A stretch of 64,000 nt of DNA from Paractinoplanes atraurantiacus (GTDB lineage: Bacteria; Actinomycetota; Actinomycetes; Mycobacteriales; Micromonosporaceae). The first letter of the stretch is position 1. Every line of letters begins with the position of its first letter. The DNA is taken from positions 1-64,000 of the forward strand of contig NZ_OBDY01000027.1 of assembly GCF_900215205.1 (NCBI RefSeq). The letters are read 5' to 3'. Shown here one piece after another: positions 32,476 to 41,342 of the stretch. The position numbers and the translations under genes are program-made. The notes below the pieces were generated by a model. It worked only from the letters and a program-made list of their open reading frames with translations. It did no database searches and was not told where the DNA came from.

Positions 32476-33117
32476 TCAGTCTGCGGACAAGGCGCGGTTC
32501 CAACGGTTCTCGTGGCGGGCCAGGTGCAGGGGGCGGCGGGTTCGCCAGCCGTGGCGTTCCAGGTCGGGGGTCTGCTCCACGTGGGTTACCGGGCCCAGGC
32601 AGAGCCAGGCGACCGGGCGGATGCCGGGCGGGATGCCGAGCAGGGCGCTCAGGAAGTCCTCGCGGTAGAAGGAGACCCAGCCCACGCCCAGGTTTTCGGC
32701 GGTGGCGGCCAGCCACAGGTTCTGGATGGCCAGGCAGACCGAGTACAGGCCGGCGTCGGCGATCGCATGGCGGCCCAGGACTGTGGGGCCGCCCCGGGAC
32801 GGGTCGTAGGTGACCGCGATGGAGAGTGTGGACTCCAGGATGCCGTCGATTTTGATGCGGGCGAAGCGGGCGGCGGCGTCGGGATCGCCGGCGAGGGTGG
32901 CCGCGAAGACGTCGCGCTCCTGCTGGACGTGCCGGTGGAACGCCGTCCGCACATCAGGGTCGCGGATGACGATGAAGTCCCACGGCTGGGTCAGGCCGAC
33001 GCTGGGGGCGGCGTGCGCGGCCGCCAGCACACGGTCGAGGGTGTCGTCCTCGACGGGTGCACCGGTGAACTGGCCGCGCACGTCGCGGCGGGTGTGTATG
33101 GCGTCGTACAGATTCAT
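32476..33117 (-). CDS. bluB: 5,6-dimethylbenzimidazole synthase BluB
   Basis: A 213-residue nitroreductase-fold flavoenzyme that breaks down reduced FMN with oxygen to make 5,6-dimethylbenzimidazole, the lower ligand of vitamin B12. Seen: the N-terminal TRRDVRGQFTG, AAHAAPSVGLTQPWDFIVI, TYDPSRGGPTVLGRHAIADA and NLGVGWVSFYRE, all matching BluB rather than general nitroreductases. The ATG at 33117 gives the usual N-terminus (MNLYDAIHTRRD). The leader contains a cobalamin riboswitch, so B12 should shut the gene off. No other cobalamin gene is in the window. Confidence 0.9.
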   Translation of the reverse strand: MNLYDAIHTRRDVRGQFTGAPVEDDTLDRVLAAAHAAPSVGLTQPWDFIVIRDPDVRTAFHRHVQQERDVFAATLAGDPDAAARFARIKIDGILESTLSIAVTYDPSRGGPTVLGRHAIADAGLYSVCLAIQNLWLAATAENLGVGWVSFYREDFLSALLGIPPGIRPVAWLCLGPVTHVEQTPDLERHGWRTRRPLHLARHENRWNRALSAD

Positions 33118-33140
33118 GGGCAGGCTCCCGCTGTGGTGGT

Positions 33141-33290
33141 CAGCGCGAGGCCGGTCTTCGGACTCCCGGATCGTCACCTCACCGCCCGCCTTCCCAGCCG
33201 TACGGCCAGTGGCTACGCGTCATGCGTGTGGGCGGCGGCTCCCCGGTCACCGCGGCCCCTCGCTCCTTGTTGCCACCGGGCACGCTACCG
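33141..33290 (-). promoter_or_regulatory. Cobalamin riboswitch in the bluB leader
   Basis: Read on the minus strand, the leader carries the cobalamin-riboswitch landmarks in order: GCGAGGGGCCGCGGTGACCG, GGGGAGCCGCC, the B12 box region TAGCCACTGG, GGCTGGGAAGGCGGGCGG, then CCGGGAGTCCGAAGACCGGC before the bluB start. The spacing fits the adenosyl/hydroxocobalamin aptamer. It begins right after the stop of the DUF4190 gene, so bluB has its own transcript start or uses read-through. Confidence 0.85.
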
Positions 33291-33291
33291 G

Positions 33292-33951
33292 CTACTTCTT
33301 GAGCGATCCCGTGGTGGTCCCGCTTCGTTGATGGGCGAAGCACAGGACGCCCGGGTCGCCGGTCTCGCCGATCTCCTCCATGCGGGCGGTGAACAGGATG
33401 TACTTGGCGTCGGCCGGGCGCTTGGCACCGGCGTACGAGACGAATTGCTTCTCGCAGGCCGCGTCGGCCTGTTCGGAGGTGGCCTTGGGCAGGTCGAACT
33501 TGGCGAACAGCTCGCTGCTGTGCGGGGACGAGCAGGGCAGCGCGTCGAGGTAGTCGCCGGTGTCGTTGATCAGGTCCTTGACGCAGTCGCCGGGGCGCAT
33601 GTTGTCGATGCTCAGGGAGCGCTCGCCGCGCAGGACCCCGGTGGCGTCGCGGTCGGGGCCGTCGGCGACGTCACGGGCGATGGCGATGCCCGCGACCACC
33701 GCGATGGCCGAGATCCACAGGCCGCAGACGCACAGGGCGATGATGGCGAAGACCTTGCCGCGCTTGTCGCCGTTGCGCCGGCTCTGCCGCAGGCCGACGA
33801 TGGCCAGGATGATGCTGATCAGGCCCACGCAGCCGAACAGCGACAGGGTCAGGGCGGCGATGGAGAAGCCGTTGGTCTTGCCGTTCCACGCGGGTTTGTA
33901 CGGTGGCGCCGGATAGCTTTGAAGATCCACCGGCGCCACCGTACTGGTCAT
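33292..33951 (-). CDS. DUF4190 membrane protein with septum-formation-like domain
   Basis: A 219-residue protein: a Pro/Tyr-rich cytosolic N-terminus (SYPAPPYKPAWNGKTNG), a DUF4190-type pair of membrane helices (about 35-60 and 75-100; FSIAALTLSLFGCVGLISII, VFAIIALCVCGLWISAIAVV), and an extracytoplasmic domain (DNMRPGDCVKDL, ALPCSSPHSSELFAKFDLP, ACEKQFVSYAG) of the septum-formation family kind. Paired Cys suggest disulphides. The ATG at 33951 overlaps the permease stop (ATGA), so it is translated with the iron transporter. That link is unusual; its role there is unknown. Confidence 0.75.
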   Translation of the reverse strand: MTSTVAPVDLQSYPAPPYKPAWNGKTNGFSIAALTLSLFGCVGLISIILAIVGLRQSRRNGDKRGKVFAIIALCVCGLWISAIAVVAGIAIARDVADGPDRDATGVLRGERSLSIDNMRPGDCVKDLINDTGDYLDALPCSSPHSSELFAKFDLPKATSEQADAACEKQFVSYAGAKRPADAKYILFTARMEEIGETGDPGVLCFAHQRSGTTTGSLKK

Positions 33952-36035
33952 CGACGTGCGGCGCTGCCCCGCCAGAGCAGCCAGACGAAATAGGGTGCGC
34001 CGATCAGCGCGGTCACCAGTCCCGCCGCCAGTTGCGAGGGCGCGATGACCGTACGCCCGATGGTGTCGGCCACGCTCACCAGCACGGCACCCAGGCCCAC
34101 GGCGACCGGGACGGCCCGGGCGCTGCGGGAGCCGACCAGGGCGCGGGCCGCGTGCGGCGCGACCAGGCCGACGAAGCCGAGCGCGCCCACCGCCGTGGCC
34201 GCGGCCGCGGTCAGCACCGCCGCCACCGTCAGCAGGCCGAGCCGGGACCGGTTGAGCGGCACGCCGAGCAGCCGCGGCACGTCCTCGTCGAGGGAGACCA
34301 GGTCGAGCGTACGGCTGGAGAGCAGGGTCAGCGGAAGCGCGACCAGCAGCACCAGCGCGACCGGGATCACCTGGCCGATGCTGCGGCCGTAGGTCGATCC
34401 GGAGAGCCAGGTCAGCGCGACGCTGACATTCCACGGCGAGATCACCACGACGATCAGCGTCGTGATGGCCGTGGCGGCCGCGCTGACGCCGACGCCGACC
34501 AGCACGATCCGGTCGGAGGCCAGGCCGCGGGCGGCGGCCAGCCAGTAGACCAGCGCGAACGTGGCCAGCGCGAAGACCGTGGCCACGGCCATCACCGGCC
34601 AGGCGCCGACGCCGGGGAAGAGCAGCACCACCGCGACCGCGCCGACGCTGGCGCCGGGCGTCACGCCGAGCAGGCTCGGCTCGGCCAGGGGGTTGCGGCA
34701 GACGGCCTGCACGATGGCGCCGGCCAGGGCGAGCGCGGCCCCGCCGAGCAGGGCCGCCAGCACGCGCGGCCAGCGCTGGTCGAGCACGAAGCCGACCTGT
34801 CGCCCGGCGTTGCCGCTGATCCAGTTCATGACGTCGCCGAGCAGCACGATCCGGTCGCCCAGCAGCAGACCGGCGATCACCGCGGCGACCAGCAGCACCC
34901 CGATCAGCACAGAGATGGTGATCACCCAGGTGCGGGAGTGGACCGTGCCGTGCGCGCCGCGGGCCGGGGCCGCGGCCGGGCCGCCGTCGCGCAGCTTGCG
35001 GGCCAGCCAGACCAGCACGATCGCGCCGGCCAGGGTGGTGACGATGCCGGTGGGCACCGAGATGGCCACGTCGGCCGGCAGGACGAGCCGCAGGAGCACG
35101 TCGGCCCCGACCACGATCAGCGCCCCGCACAGGCCGGTGAACGGCAGCAGCAGCAGGTGTTTGCCGAGGCCGGGCACGCGCCGGGCGACCAGGCGGGCAA
35201 TCACCGGCGCGGACAGGCCGACGAAGCCGATCGGGCCGGCCACCGTCACCGCGATCGCGGCCAGCAGCACCGCCGTGACGACCGAGAGGACCCGGGTGCG
35301 GCGCACGTCGACGCCGAGCACGCGGGCCGAGTCGTCGCCGAGGCCGAGCACGTCGAGCCGGTGGGCCAGCAGCAGCGCGGCCAGCACGCCGATCGCGACC
35401 ACCGGGGCCGTCAGCTTGACGTTCTCGCTGCCCGACTGGACGGTCGTGCCGCTGCCCCAGGCGAACAGGCCGACGGTGTTCTGCTGGAACAGCAGCAGGA
35501 GTACGGAGGTGAGCGCGTTCAGCGCGAGCGCGACGGCCGAGCCGGCCAGCACCAGCCGGGTCGGTCCCGAGGCGCCGCCGCGCGAGACGAGCAGGACGAC
35601 ACCGGCCGCGAGCAGGCCGCCCACGAAGGCGACCAGCCCGCCGACCACGAACGGCACCGCGATGCCGAAGGCGGCCACGGCCACCACGGCCACGTAGGCG
35701 CCGGCGTTGACGGCGAGCGTGTCGGGGGAGGCCAGCGGGTTGCGGGCCACCGATTGCAGGATCGCGCCGGCGATGCCGACCGCGATGCCGACGAGCAGGG
35801 CCGCGGCGAGCCGGGGCAGACGGCTGGCGACGAGCACCGCCACCGCCTCGTCGTTCTCGGCGGCCCACGGGTTGATCGCCTTGAGCAGTTCGCCGGCGCC
35901 CATGGCCGCGGTGCCCTGCGTGAGGTGCACCGCGGCCAGGACGGCGAGCAGCACGACCGCCACGGCGAAGACCGCTACCACGCCGTACACCTTTTTGAGC
36001 GGCGCCGCCGAGACCGGCGTCATCGTGCTGGTCAT
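33948..36035 (-). CDS. Fused FecCD-type iron-siderophore ABC permease
   Basis: A 695-residue membrane protein made of two FecCD permease halves in one chain (about 1-345 and 365-695), as in FhuB. Each half has the typical segments: RLPRLAAALLVGIAVGIAGA with RNPLASPDTLAVNAGA in the first, RWPRVLAALLGGAALALAGA with RNPLAEPSLLGVTPGA in the second. GFVGLSAPVIARL and GFVGLVAPHAARA are the coupling-helix motifs of each half. About 20 membrane helices. It should form the membrane channel with the ATPase and lipoprotein encoded upstream. Start ATG 36035; ATG 36023 possible. No Shine-Dalgarno; 7 bp after the lipoprotein stop. Confidence 0.9.
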   Translation of the reverse strand: MTSTMTPVSAAPLKKVYGVVAVFAVAVVLLAVLAAVHLTQGTAAMGAGELLKAINPWAAENDEAVAVLVASRLPRLAAALLVGIAVGIAGAILQSVARNPLASPDTLAVNAGAYVAVVAVAAFGIAVPFVVGGLVAFVGGLLAAGVVLLVSRGGASGPTRLVLAGSAVALALNALTSVLLLLFQQNTVGLFAWGSGTTVQSGSENVKLTAPVVAIGVLAALLLAHRLDVLGLGDDSARVLGVDVRRTRVLSVVTAVLLAAIAVTVAGPIGFVGLSAPVIARLVARRVPGLGKHLLLLPFTGLCGALIVVGADVLLRLVLPADVAISVPTGIVTTLAGAIVLVWLARKLRDGGPAAAPARGAHGTVHSRTWVITISVLIGVLLVAAVIAGLLLGDRIVLLGDVMNWISGNAGRQVGFVLDQRWPRVLAALLGGAALALAGAIVQAVCRNPLAEPSLLGVTPGASVGAVAVVLLFPGVGAWPVMAVATVFALATFALVYWLAAARGLASDRIVLVGVGVSAAATAITTLIVVVISPWNVSVALTWLSGSTYGRSIGQVIPVALVLLVALPLTLLSSRTLDLVSLDEDVPRLLGVPLNRSRLGLLTVAAVLTAAAATAVGALGFVGLVAPHAARALVGSRSARAVPVAVGLGAVLVSVADTIGRTVIAPSQLAAGLVTALIGAPYFVWLLWRGSAARR

Positions 36036-36042
36036 CGGTGGA

Positions 36043-37029
36043 TCAGGCGGTCAGGGCGCTGGTGAGGGCGTCGATGTAGGCGTTGGCCGAGGCCGGGCCG
36101 CCGAACATCCAGATGCCGTCCGGGACGCGCTTGACGTTGTTGGCGGTGACGAACGGAAGCTGCTTCCACACCGCGTTGGTCTTCAGCGAGTCGGTGAAGT
36201 CGCCGCCGTCGGCGTCGTTCGCGACGTAGATGAAGGTGGTCGACGCGTCCTTGAGCTTGGTCAGCCCCTCGACGTCGGTCTGCGCCAGGCCGTAGTCCTT
36301 GTCGCCGCCGGTGGTCCACTGGTTCTTCAGGCCGAGCTCGCCGGCGATGGCGCCGAAGAACGAGGTGGGTGTGTAGAAGCGCAGCGACACGGTGCCGGCG
36401 TCGACCCAGCCGTCGGCCATGGCGAACGCGGCGCCCGACTTGTTGGCCTTGGCCAGCGCGTCCTTGCCCGCGGTGACCTTGGCGTCGAAGCCGGCGAGCA
36501 GCTCGGTGGCCTTGGCCTGGGTGCCGGTGGCCTTGGCGAGGGTGTCGACCGTCTTGCGCATGTAGCCGATCGGGTCGGCGCCGTCCGAGCCGCGCAGGGT
36601 CAGGACCGGCACCTGCTTGGCGATCGAGGCGATCACGTTCTCGGGCAGGTCCTTGGTGGTGACGACCAGGTCGGGCTTGAGCGCCACGATGGAGTCGAGG
36701 CTGGGCTCGCCGCGCTGGCCGACGTCCGGGGTGGAGGCGTCGATCGGGGCGCTCTTGTCCCAGTTGTTGTAGCCCTTGACGTCGGCCTGGCCGACCGGCT
36801 TCACGCCGAGCGCGACCAGGTTCTCGGTGAGGCCCCACTCCAGCGACACGACGTTCTTGGCCGGCGCGTCGAGGTGGACGGCGCCGCGCTCGTCGGTCAG
36901 GTCGACCGGGCCGCTCGAGACGGCGGGGGCCGCGGCGGCCTCGTCGGCCGGGTCCTCGGTGGTGCCGCAGGCCCCGGTGAGAAGAACCGCGGCCACGCCA
37001 ACGGCGAAAGCTCGGCGAGTGAGAGCCAT
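36043..37029 (-). CDS. Iron-siderophore ABC substrate-binding lipoprotein
   Basis: A 328-residue lipoprotein of the periplasmic-binding/TroA-like fold. The signal is MALTRRAFAVGVAAVLLTGA with the lipidated Cys at 21 (LTGAC), followed by an Ala-rich linker. Core motifs: AKNVVSLEWGLTENLVALGVKPVG, SLDSIVALKPDLVVTT, and the helix AYIDALTSALTA at the end. It should capture a ferric siderophore outside the membrane and pass it to the fused permease. The family and the upstream iron box support iron as cargo; the exact siderophore is unknown. Confidence 0.9.
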   Translation of the reverse strand: MALTRRAFAVGVAAVLLTGACGTTEDPADEAAAAPAVSSGPVDLTDERGAVHLDAPAKNVVSLEWGLTENLVALGVKPVGQADVKGYNNWDKSAPIDASTPDVGQRGEPSLDSIVALKPDLVVTTKDLPENVIASIAKQVPVLTLRGSDGADPIGYMRKTVDTLAKATGTQAKATELLAGFDAKVTAGKDALAKANKSGAAFAMADGWVDAGTVSLRFYTPTSFFGAIAGELGLKNQWTTGGDKDYGLAQTDVEGLTKLKDASTTFIYVANDADGGDFTDSLKTNAVWKQLPFVTANNVKRVPDGIWMFGGPASANAYIDALTSALTA

Positions 37030-37059
37030 GAGAAAAATGTCCCTTTCCGAAGGAGCGAA

Positions 37060-37866
37060 TCAGATGAGTGACCGGCTGGTGTGCCGGCCGATGGGGCGTG
37101 TGCGGACGTGGCCGTCGTCGCCGACGGACACCTCGATGCGCAGGCCGTAGATGTCGCTGAGCAGGTCGGCGGTGAGCACCTCGGCCGGACGGCCGTCGGC
37201 GCGCACGACGCCCTGACACATGAGCACGACCCGGTCGGCGACCGCGGCCGCCTGGTCGAGGTCGTGCAGCACCACGCCGACCGCCACGCCGTGCTCGTCG
37301 GCGAGCTCGCGCACGATGTCGAGGATCTCGACCTGGTAGCGCAGGTCGAGGAAGGTGGTGGGCTCGTCGAGCAGGATCACGCCGGTGTCCTGGGCCAGGC
37401 AGGTGGCCAGCCAGACGCGCTGGAGCTCGCCGCCGGACAGCTCGTCCACGGCGCGGTCGGCCATGGCGTCCACACCGGTCATGGCCATCGCCTTGTCCAC
37501 GTGGGCCGGTCCGTCCGCGTCACCCGAGCCGAACCGCCCCCGGTAGGGGTGCCGGCCGTAGGCGACCACATCGCGTACGGAAACGCCTCCCGGGGTGGGC
37601 CTCGACTGGGTCAGCAGGGTGACCTTCCGCGCGAAGTCCTTCGGCCGCAGGCCGGAGGTGTCGTCACCGTCGAGCAGCACCGTGCCCGACTTCGGGGTGT
37701 GCAGCCGCGCGAGCGAGCGCAGCAGCGTCGACTTGCCGGAACCGTTGGGGCCCACGAGGGCCACGACGGTGCCCGCACGCAACTCGATGCCCGCGCCGTG
37801 CACGACGGTCCGGCCGTCGTAGGCGAGCGTCAGATCGGCTCCGGTGAGCGCCGCGTCCCTGGTCAT
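37060..37866 (-). CDS. Iron-siderophore ABC transporter ATP-binding protein
   Basis: A 268-residue ABC ATPase of the FepC/FhuC type. Walker A GPNGSGKST, Q-loop LTQSRPTPGGV, signature LSGGELQRVWLA, Walker B VILLDEPTTFLDL, H-loop VLHDLDQA. YGRHPYRG before the signature is typical of siderophore ATPases. First gene of the operon. The ATG at 37866 directly abuts the iron box and has no Shine-Dalgarno; TAGCCT within the box lies 13 nt upstream, so the message is probably leaderless, with promoter and operator overlapping. Confidence 0.92.
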   Translation of the reverse strand: MTRDAALTGADLTLAYDGRTVVHGAGIELRAGTVVALVGPNGSGKSTLLRSLARLHTPKSGTVLLDGDDTSGLRPKDFARKVTLLTQSRPTPGGVSVRDVVAYGRHPYRGRFGSGDADGPAHVDKAMAMTGVDAMADRAVDELSGGELQRVWLATCLAQDTGVILLDEPTTFLDLRYQVEILDIVRELADEHGVAVGVVLHDLDQAAAVADRVVLMCQGVVRADGRPAEVLTADLLSDIYGLRIEVSVGDDGHVRTRPIGRHTSRSLI

Positions 37867-37885
37867 GAAGGTGAGGCTAACCTAA
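37867..37885 (-). promoter_or_regulatory. IdeR/DtxR-type iron box
   Basis: Minus-strand TTAGGTTAGCCTCACCTTC matches the IdeR consensus TTAGGTTAGGCTAACCTAA at 15 of 19 positions. It lies directly before the start codon of the ABC ATPase gene, so iron-loaded IdeR should repress the whole transport operon. Confidence 0.8.
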
Positions 37886-37951
37886 ATCCGAGCGCGGCTC
37901 GAATCACGGGTCATAACGAATCAAGATCATGTATGTGTTTAGGGTGAGGTC

Positions 37952-39160
37952 ATGATCGCGCACCCCGGGCTCCGCTTCACCGACCACACCGTGACCGTGC
38001 CGCTCGACCACAGCGACGCCGGCCAGGGAACGATCGAGGTCTTCGCCCGCGAGGTCGTGGCCTCCGACAAGGCCGGCGACGACCTGCCCTGGCTGCTCTA
38101 CCTGCAGGGCGGGCCGGGCGGCAAGTCGCCGCGGCCGCTGCGCTCGGGCAGCTGGATCGCCCGCGCGGTCAAGACCCACCGGGTGCTGCTGCTCGACCAG
38201 CGCGGCACGGGCCGCAGCACGCCGCTCGGCGCGCACCCCGTGAAGCACTTCCGGGCCGACAGCATCGTGGCCGACTGCGAGATCCTGCGGGCCCGGCTGG
38301 CCGGTGGGCAGCGCTGGGACACGCTCGGGCAGAGCTATGGCGGCTTCGTCACCATGACCTATCTGTCGCACGCGCCGCACGGTGTCCGCACGGCCTACGT
38401 GACCGGCGGCCTGCCGGGTCTGACCGCCACCGCCGACGAGGTCTACGCCCGTACGTATCCGCGCGTGGCCGCCAAGAACGCCGAGTACTACCGCGCGTTC
38501 CCGGACGACCGGGCCAAGGTCCGCGCGATCGCCGACCGGCTGGCCGCCGAGGACGTCCGGCTGCCCGACGGCGACCGGCTCACCGTCGAGCGTTTCCGGA
38601 CGCTGGGCATGGCGTTCGGCATGAGCTACGGCTACGCCCAGGTGCACTGGCTGCTCGACGAGGCCTTCACCGACTCTTTCCGGTACGAGGTCATGCAGCT
38701 CACCGGCTTCGTCGACCAGCCGCTGTACGCGCTGCAGGAGTACATCTACGGCCAGGGCCCCGGCGCCACGAACTGGGCCGCCGACCGCGCCCTGTCCGCA
38801 CGGCCGGAGTTCGCCGCGGACGCCGACCCGCTGCTGTTCACCGGCGAGATGATGTACCCCTGGATGTTCGAGCAGATCCGCTCGCTGAAGCCGTACGCCG
38901 CGGCCGCCGGGGAGCTGGCCGCCGCCGGCGACTGGCCCCTGCTGTACGACACCACGATCCTGGCCGCCAACGAGGTGCCGGTCTACGCGGCCGTCTACGC
39001 CGACGACATGTACGTCGACATGGGCCTGTCCTTGGAGACGGCGGCCGCGGTCGGCAACGTCCGCACCTGGATCACCAACGAGCACGAGCACGACGGCCTG
39101 CGCACCTCGGGCGAGGACGTGCTCGGCCATCTCATGGACATGGCCGCCTTCACCAGGTGA
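37952..39160 (+). CDS. Alpha/beta hydrolase, S33 peptidase-like
   Basis: A 402-residue cytosolic hydrolase related to proline iminopeptidases. Seen: LLYLQGGPGGKSPRPLRSGS (oxyanion hole), VLLLDQRGTGRSTPLG (the DQRGxGxS signature of family S33), the nucleophile elbow GQSYGGF, and C-terminal Asp and His regions (YADDMYVDM, TNEHEHDGLRTSGEDV). It cleaves N-terminal Pro or a similar small acyl residue, but the substrate is not proven. GGTGAGG precedes the ATG. It is divergent from the iron operon with a 66-bp intergenic region between the iron box and this start, so its promoter could also feel IdeR. Confidence 0.88.
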   Translation: MIAHPGLRFTDHTVTVPLDHSDAGQGTIEVFAREVVASDKAGDDLPWLLYLQGGPGGKSPRPLRSGSWIARAVKTHRVLLLDQRGTGRSTPLGAHPVKHFRADSIVADCEILRARLAGGQRWDTLGQSYGGFVTMTYLSHAPHGVRTAYVTGGLPGLTATADEVYARTYPRVAAKNAEYYRAFPDDRAKVRAIADRLAAEDVRLPDGDRLTVERFRTLGMAFGMSYGYAQVHWLLDEAFTDSFRYEVMQLTGFVDQPLYALQEYIYGQGPGATNWAADRALSARPEFAADADPLLFTGEMMYPWMFEQIRSLKPYAAAAGELAAAGDWPLLYDTTILAANEVPVYAAVYADDMYVDMGLSLETAAAVGNVRTWITNEHEHDGLRTSGEDVLGHLMDMAAFTR

Positions 39161-39992
39161 AACGGCCCGGATAGCTCACCTCGGCCAGCCGCGCCTGGCC
39201 CTCGGTGCTCGGGTGGAAATAGTCGATACGGTTGACCAGCTCGAGGTCGAAGCGCACGTTGTGCACCTCTCCGGAGTCCCAACGGCATTTCTTCCCGTAC
39301 GCCCGGCACGCGTCCGCGAGCGCGTCGTTGTAGGCATCGATGCGCCGGTCGACCTGGCGGCGACGGTCCTCGTCGGCCTCCGCCGTGGAGGTGGGCCGGG
39401 CCAGCAGCGACGGGCAGATGCCCCGGCCCCACGCCCGGACGGCCTTCTCGTCGGAGTGCCCGACCTCCCACAGCCGGTAGAGGTCGGGGATGCTCACCAT
39501 CAGCACACGGGTCTTGGGCAGGCCCTTCTTGAGCCGGGCCAGGCCGGAGTCGACCCGCTGGCGGAACGTGGCGACCGGGGTCATGCCCCGGGTGCTGGGC
39601 GCGCAGGCGTCGTTCGAGCCGATCAGGATCGTCACGTACTGGACCTTGGTGTTGACCGCCTTGCGGGCCTGCGCGGCGAGGTCGGCCGAGTCTGCCCCCG
39701 GCTCGGCGAAGTTGTAGGCCTTGCCCTTGATCGCCGCGTTGCTGTCCCGGATGCGCCGGTAGTGACTGTCCACCGCGGAGTCGCTGCCGGTCGCCCAGGA
39801 GCGTCGCTCGCAGGCGACCAGCGCGAAGCAACTGGCGAAGCCCGCGGTGATCGAGTCACCGAGCGCCGCCATCGACGACGGATAGGACTTCGGCGAGCCG
39901 GTCGGCTTCGGGTCGGCCGCTCCGGTGCCCTCCTCGCAGGCCAGCGCGAACACGCCGAGCAGGGCGAGTACGGCGAGGTGCCAGCGACGCAT
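39150..39992 (-). CDS. SGNH/GDSL-family secreted hydrolase
   Basis: A 280-residue exported lipase/esterase-like protein. The N-terminus is a lipoprotein-type signal (MRRWHLAVLALLGVFALAC, Cys at 19). SGNH blocks: block I ALGDSITAGFAS (nucleophile Ser), block II/III GADSADLAAQA and ILIGSNDACAPS, block V DYFHPSTEGQARLAE (catalytic Asp/His). An acyl ester substrate is likely. GGGGATGGG lies before the ATG at 39992. The 3' end overlaps the convergent hydrolase by 11 bp. Confidence 0.87.
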   Translation of the reverse strand: MRRWHLAVLALLGVFALACEEGTGAADPKPTGSPKSYPSSMAALGDSITAGFASCFALVACERRSWATGSDSAVDSHYRRIRDSNAAIKGKAYNFAEPGADSADLAAQARKAVNTKVQYVTILIGSNDACAPSTRGMTPVATFRQRVDSGLARLKKGLPKTRVLMVSIPDLYRLWEVGHSDEKAVRAWGRGICPSLLARPTSTAEADEDRRRQVDRRIDAYNDALADACRAYGKKCRWDSGEVHNVRFDLELVNRIDYFHPSTEGQARLAEVSYPGRFTW

Positions 39993-40105
39993 CCCATCCC
40001 CAAGATTCACCGAGAGTGACGACGTGGCCACTCTACAGTGCCGGGACATTCCTCCCGGCCCATGACCCACGCGCACCGGGACACCGTTCGGGTGGTCTTG
40101 GCGGC

Positions 40106-40735
40106 ATGACACTCCTGCGCCGCCTGGGCGCCCTCAGCCTGATCCTCTGGCCCGCCGTTCACTTCGCCGGCTTCGTCACCGGACCACCCGGAAAGACCCA
40201 CGACCCGGAGATTTTCCGTACGCATGCCACGTCCGTCCAGGTCAGCGCGGTGCTCCTGCACTGGGGGGCCATCCTCATCGTCCCGGTGACGATCACGCTG
40301 GCTTCCCTGGTGTACGACCGCCTGCCCCGCTTCGCCGTGGTGGCCGGCATCGTCGGGGCGGTCGCCGCGATCAACGGCTCGGGCCTGCTCCTGTCCGACT
40401 TCTACGACCTGGCCCTCGCCCAGTCCCTCCCGGACGCCCAGGCCGCGGCGATCACCGACCTGGCGTACGGCTATCCGGGTGTGGTCTTCGGCTTCCTGCT
40501 GCCCGGTTTCCTGCTGCATCCGGCGCTGATCGCGCTGGTCGCCGCCCTGGCCACGCTGGGCCGGGCCGCCTGGTGGCAGCTCGGCCTGCTCATCGCCGGC
40601 CTGGCCTGGCCGTTCCTGGCCAACGACCAGCCGCCGGTCGTCCAGTCGATCGGCCCGCTGCTGATCGCGGGCGCGCTGGTGCCGATCGGCGCCCGGATGC
40701 TGCGGCCTACAGCCCCGCTTCCCGTGCCCGCATGA
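40106..40735 (+). CDS. Multi-pass membrane protein
   Basis: A 209-residue protein with about six membrane helices (for example LGALSLILWPAVHFAGFVTG, VLLHWGAILIVPVTITLASL, FAVVAGIVGAVAAINGSGLL, QLGLLIAGLAWPFLAN). A conserved-looking extracytoplasmic loop GPPGKTHDPEIFRTHA follows the first helix. No family recognised. The ATG at 40106 starts directly at the first helix; the 30 codons upstream in frame look non-coding. The tail overlaps the convergent response regulator by 29 bp. Confidence 0.65.
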   Translation: MTLLRRLGALSLILWPAVHFAGFVTGPPGKTHDPEIFRTHATSVQVSAVLLHWGAILIVPVTITLASLVYDRLPRFAVVAGIVGAVAAINGSGLLLSDFYDLALAQSLPDAQAAAITDLAYGYPGVVFGFLLPGFLLHPALIALVAALATLGRAAWWQLGLLIAGLAWPFLANDQPPVVQSIGPLLIAGALVPIGARMLRPTAPLPVPA

Positions 40736-41342
40736 TGGCCTGAGCCCGGTCGGCAACCCGCAGCTTGGTGAAGATGCTGGACACGTGATTGCGGACGGTC
40801 TTGTCGCTCAGCCCCAGCCGCGCGGCGATCTGCGGGTTGGTCAGATGCTGCGCGACCAGGCCCAGGATCTGCCGCTCGCGCTCGCTGAGCTCCGGGAACA
40901 CCTCCGGCCGCCGGTCGAGTCCCGAGAAGTAGCCCATCAGCCGCACGGCCAGGGCCGCCCCGAAGATCGCCTCGCCGGCGGCCACCGCCCGTACGGCCCG
41001 CAGAAGCTCCGCCTTGCGGGCGCCCTTGAGCACATAGCCGCGGGCGCCCGCCTGCATCGCCGCGAAGACCGAGTCGTCGTCGTCGGCCATGCTCAGCACC
41101 AGCACCCGCACGTGCGGCATGGCCTGCAGCAACCGCTCGGTGGCGGCGATGCCGCCCATCCCCGGCATGGCCAGATCGATCAGCACCACGTCCGGTTGCA
41201 GCCGCGGCGCCATGACGAGGGCCTGCTCACCGCTGGCGGCGTCGTCGGCCACCTCGATGTCCTCGGAGGTCTCCAGCAGCGCCCGCAGCCCCTCCCGGAA
41301 GGCCGCGTGGTCGTCCACGATCAGCGTGCGGATCGGCTCCAT
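40707..41342 (-). CDS. NarL/LuxR-family response regulator
   Basis: A 211-residue response regulator: receiver domain (about 4-120) with the acidic pair VDDH, phosphoacceptor Asp in VLIDLAMPGMGG and the Lys in GYVLKGARK; then a LuxR helix-turn-helix (LSERERQILGLVAQHLTNPQ, DKTVRNHVSSIFTKL). All active residues are present. Its ATG overlaps the stop of the histidine kinase by one base (TGATG), so the pair is made together. Targets unknown. Confidence 0.92.
   Translation of the reverse strand: MEPIRTLIVDDHAAFREGLRALLETSEDIEVADDAASGEQALVMAPRLQPDVVLIDLAMPGMGGIAATERLLQAMPHVRVLVLSMADDDDSVFAAMQAGARGYVLKGARKAELLRAVRAVAAGEAIFGAALAVRLMGYFSGLDRRPEVFPELSERERQILGLVAQHLTNPQIAARLGLSDKTVRNHVSSIFTKLRVADRAQAIMRAREAGL

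Noticed and set aside
33903..36065. 720-codon plus-strand frame opposite the permease
   Set aside because: Asp/His/Gln-rich antisense translation of membrane helices; typical of high-GC DNA, not a gene.
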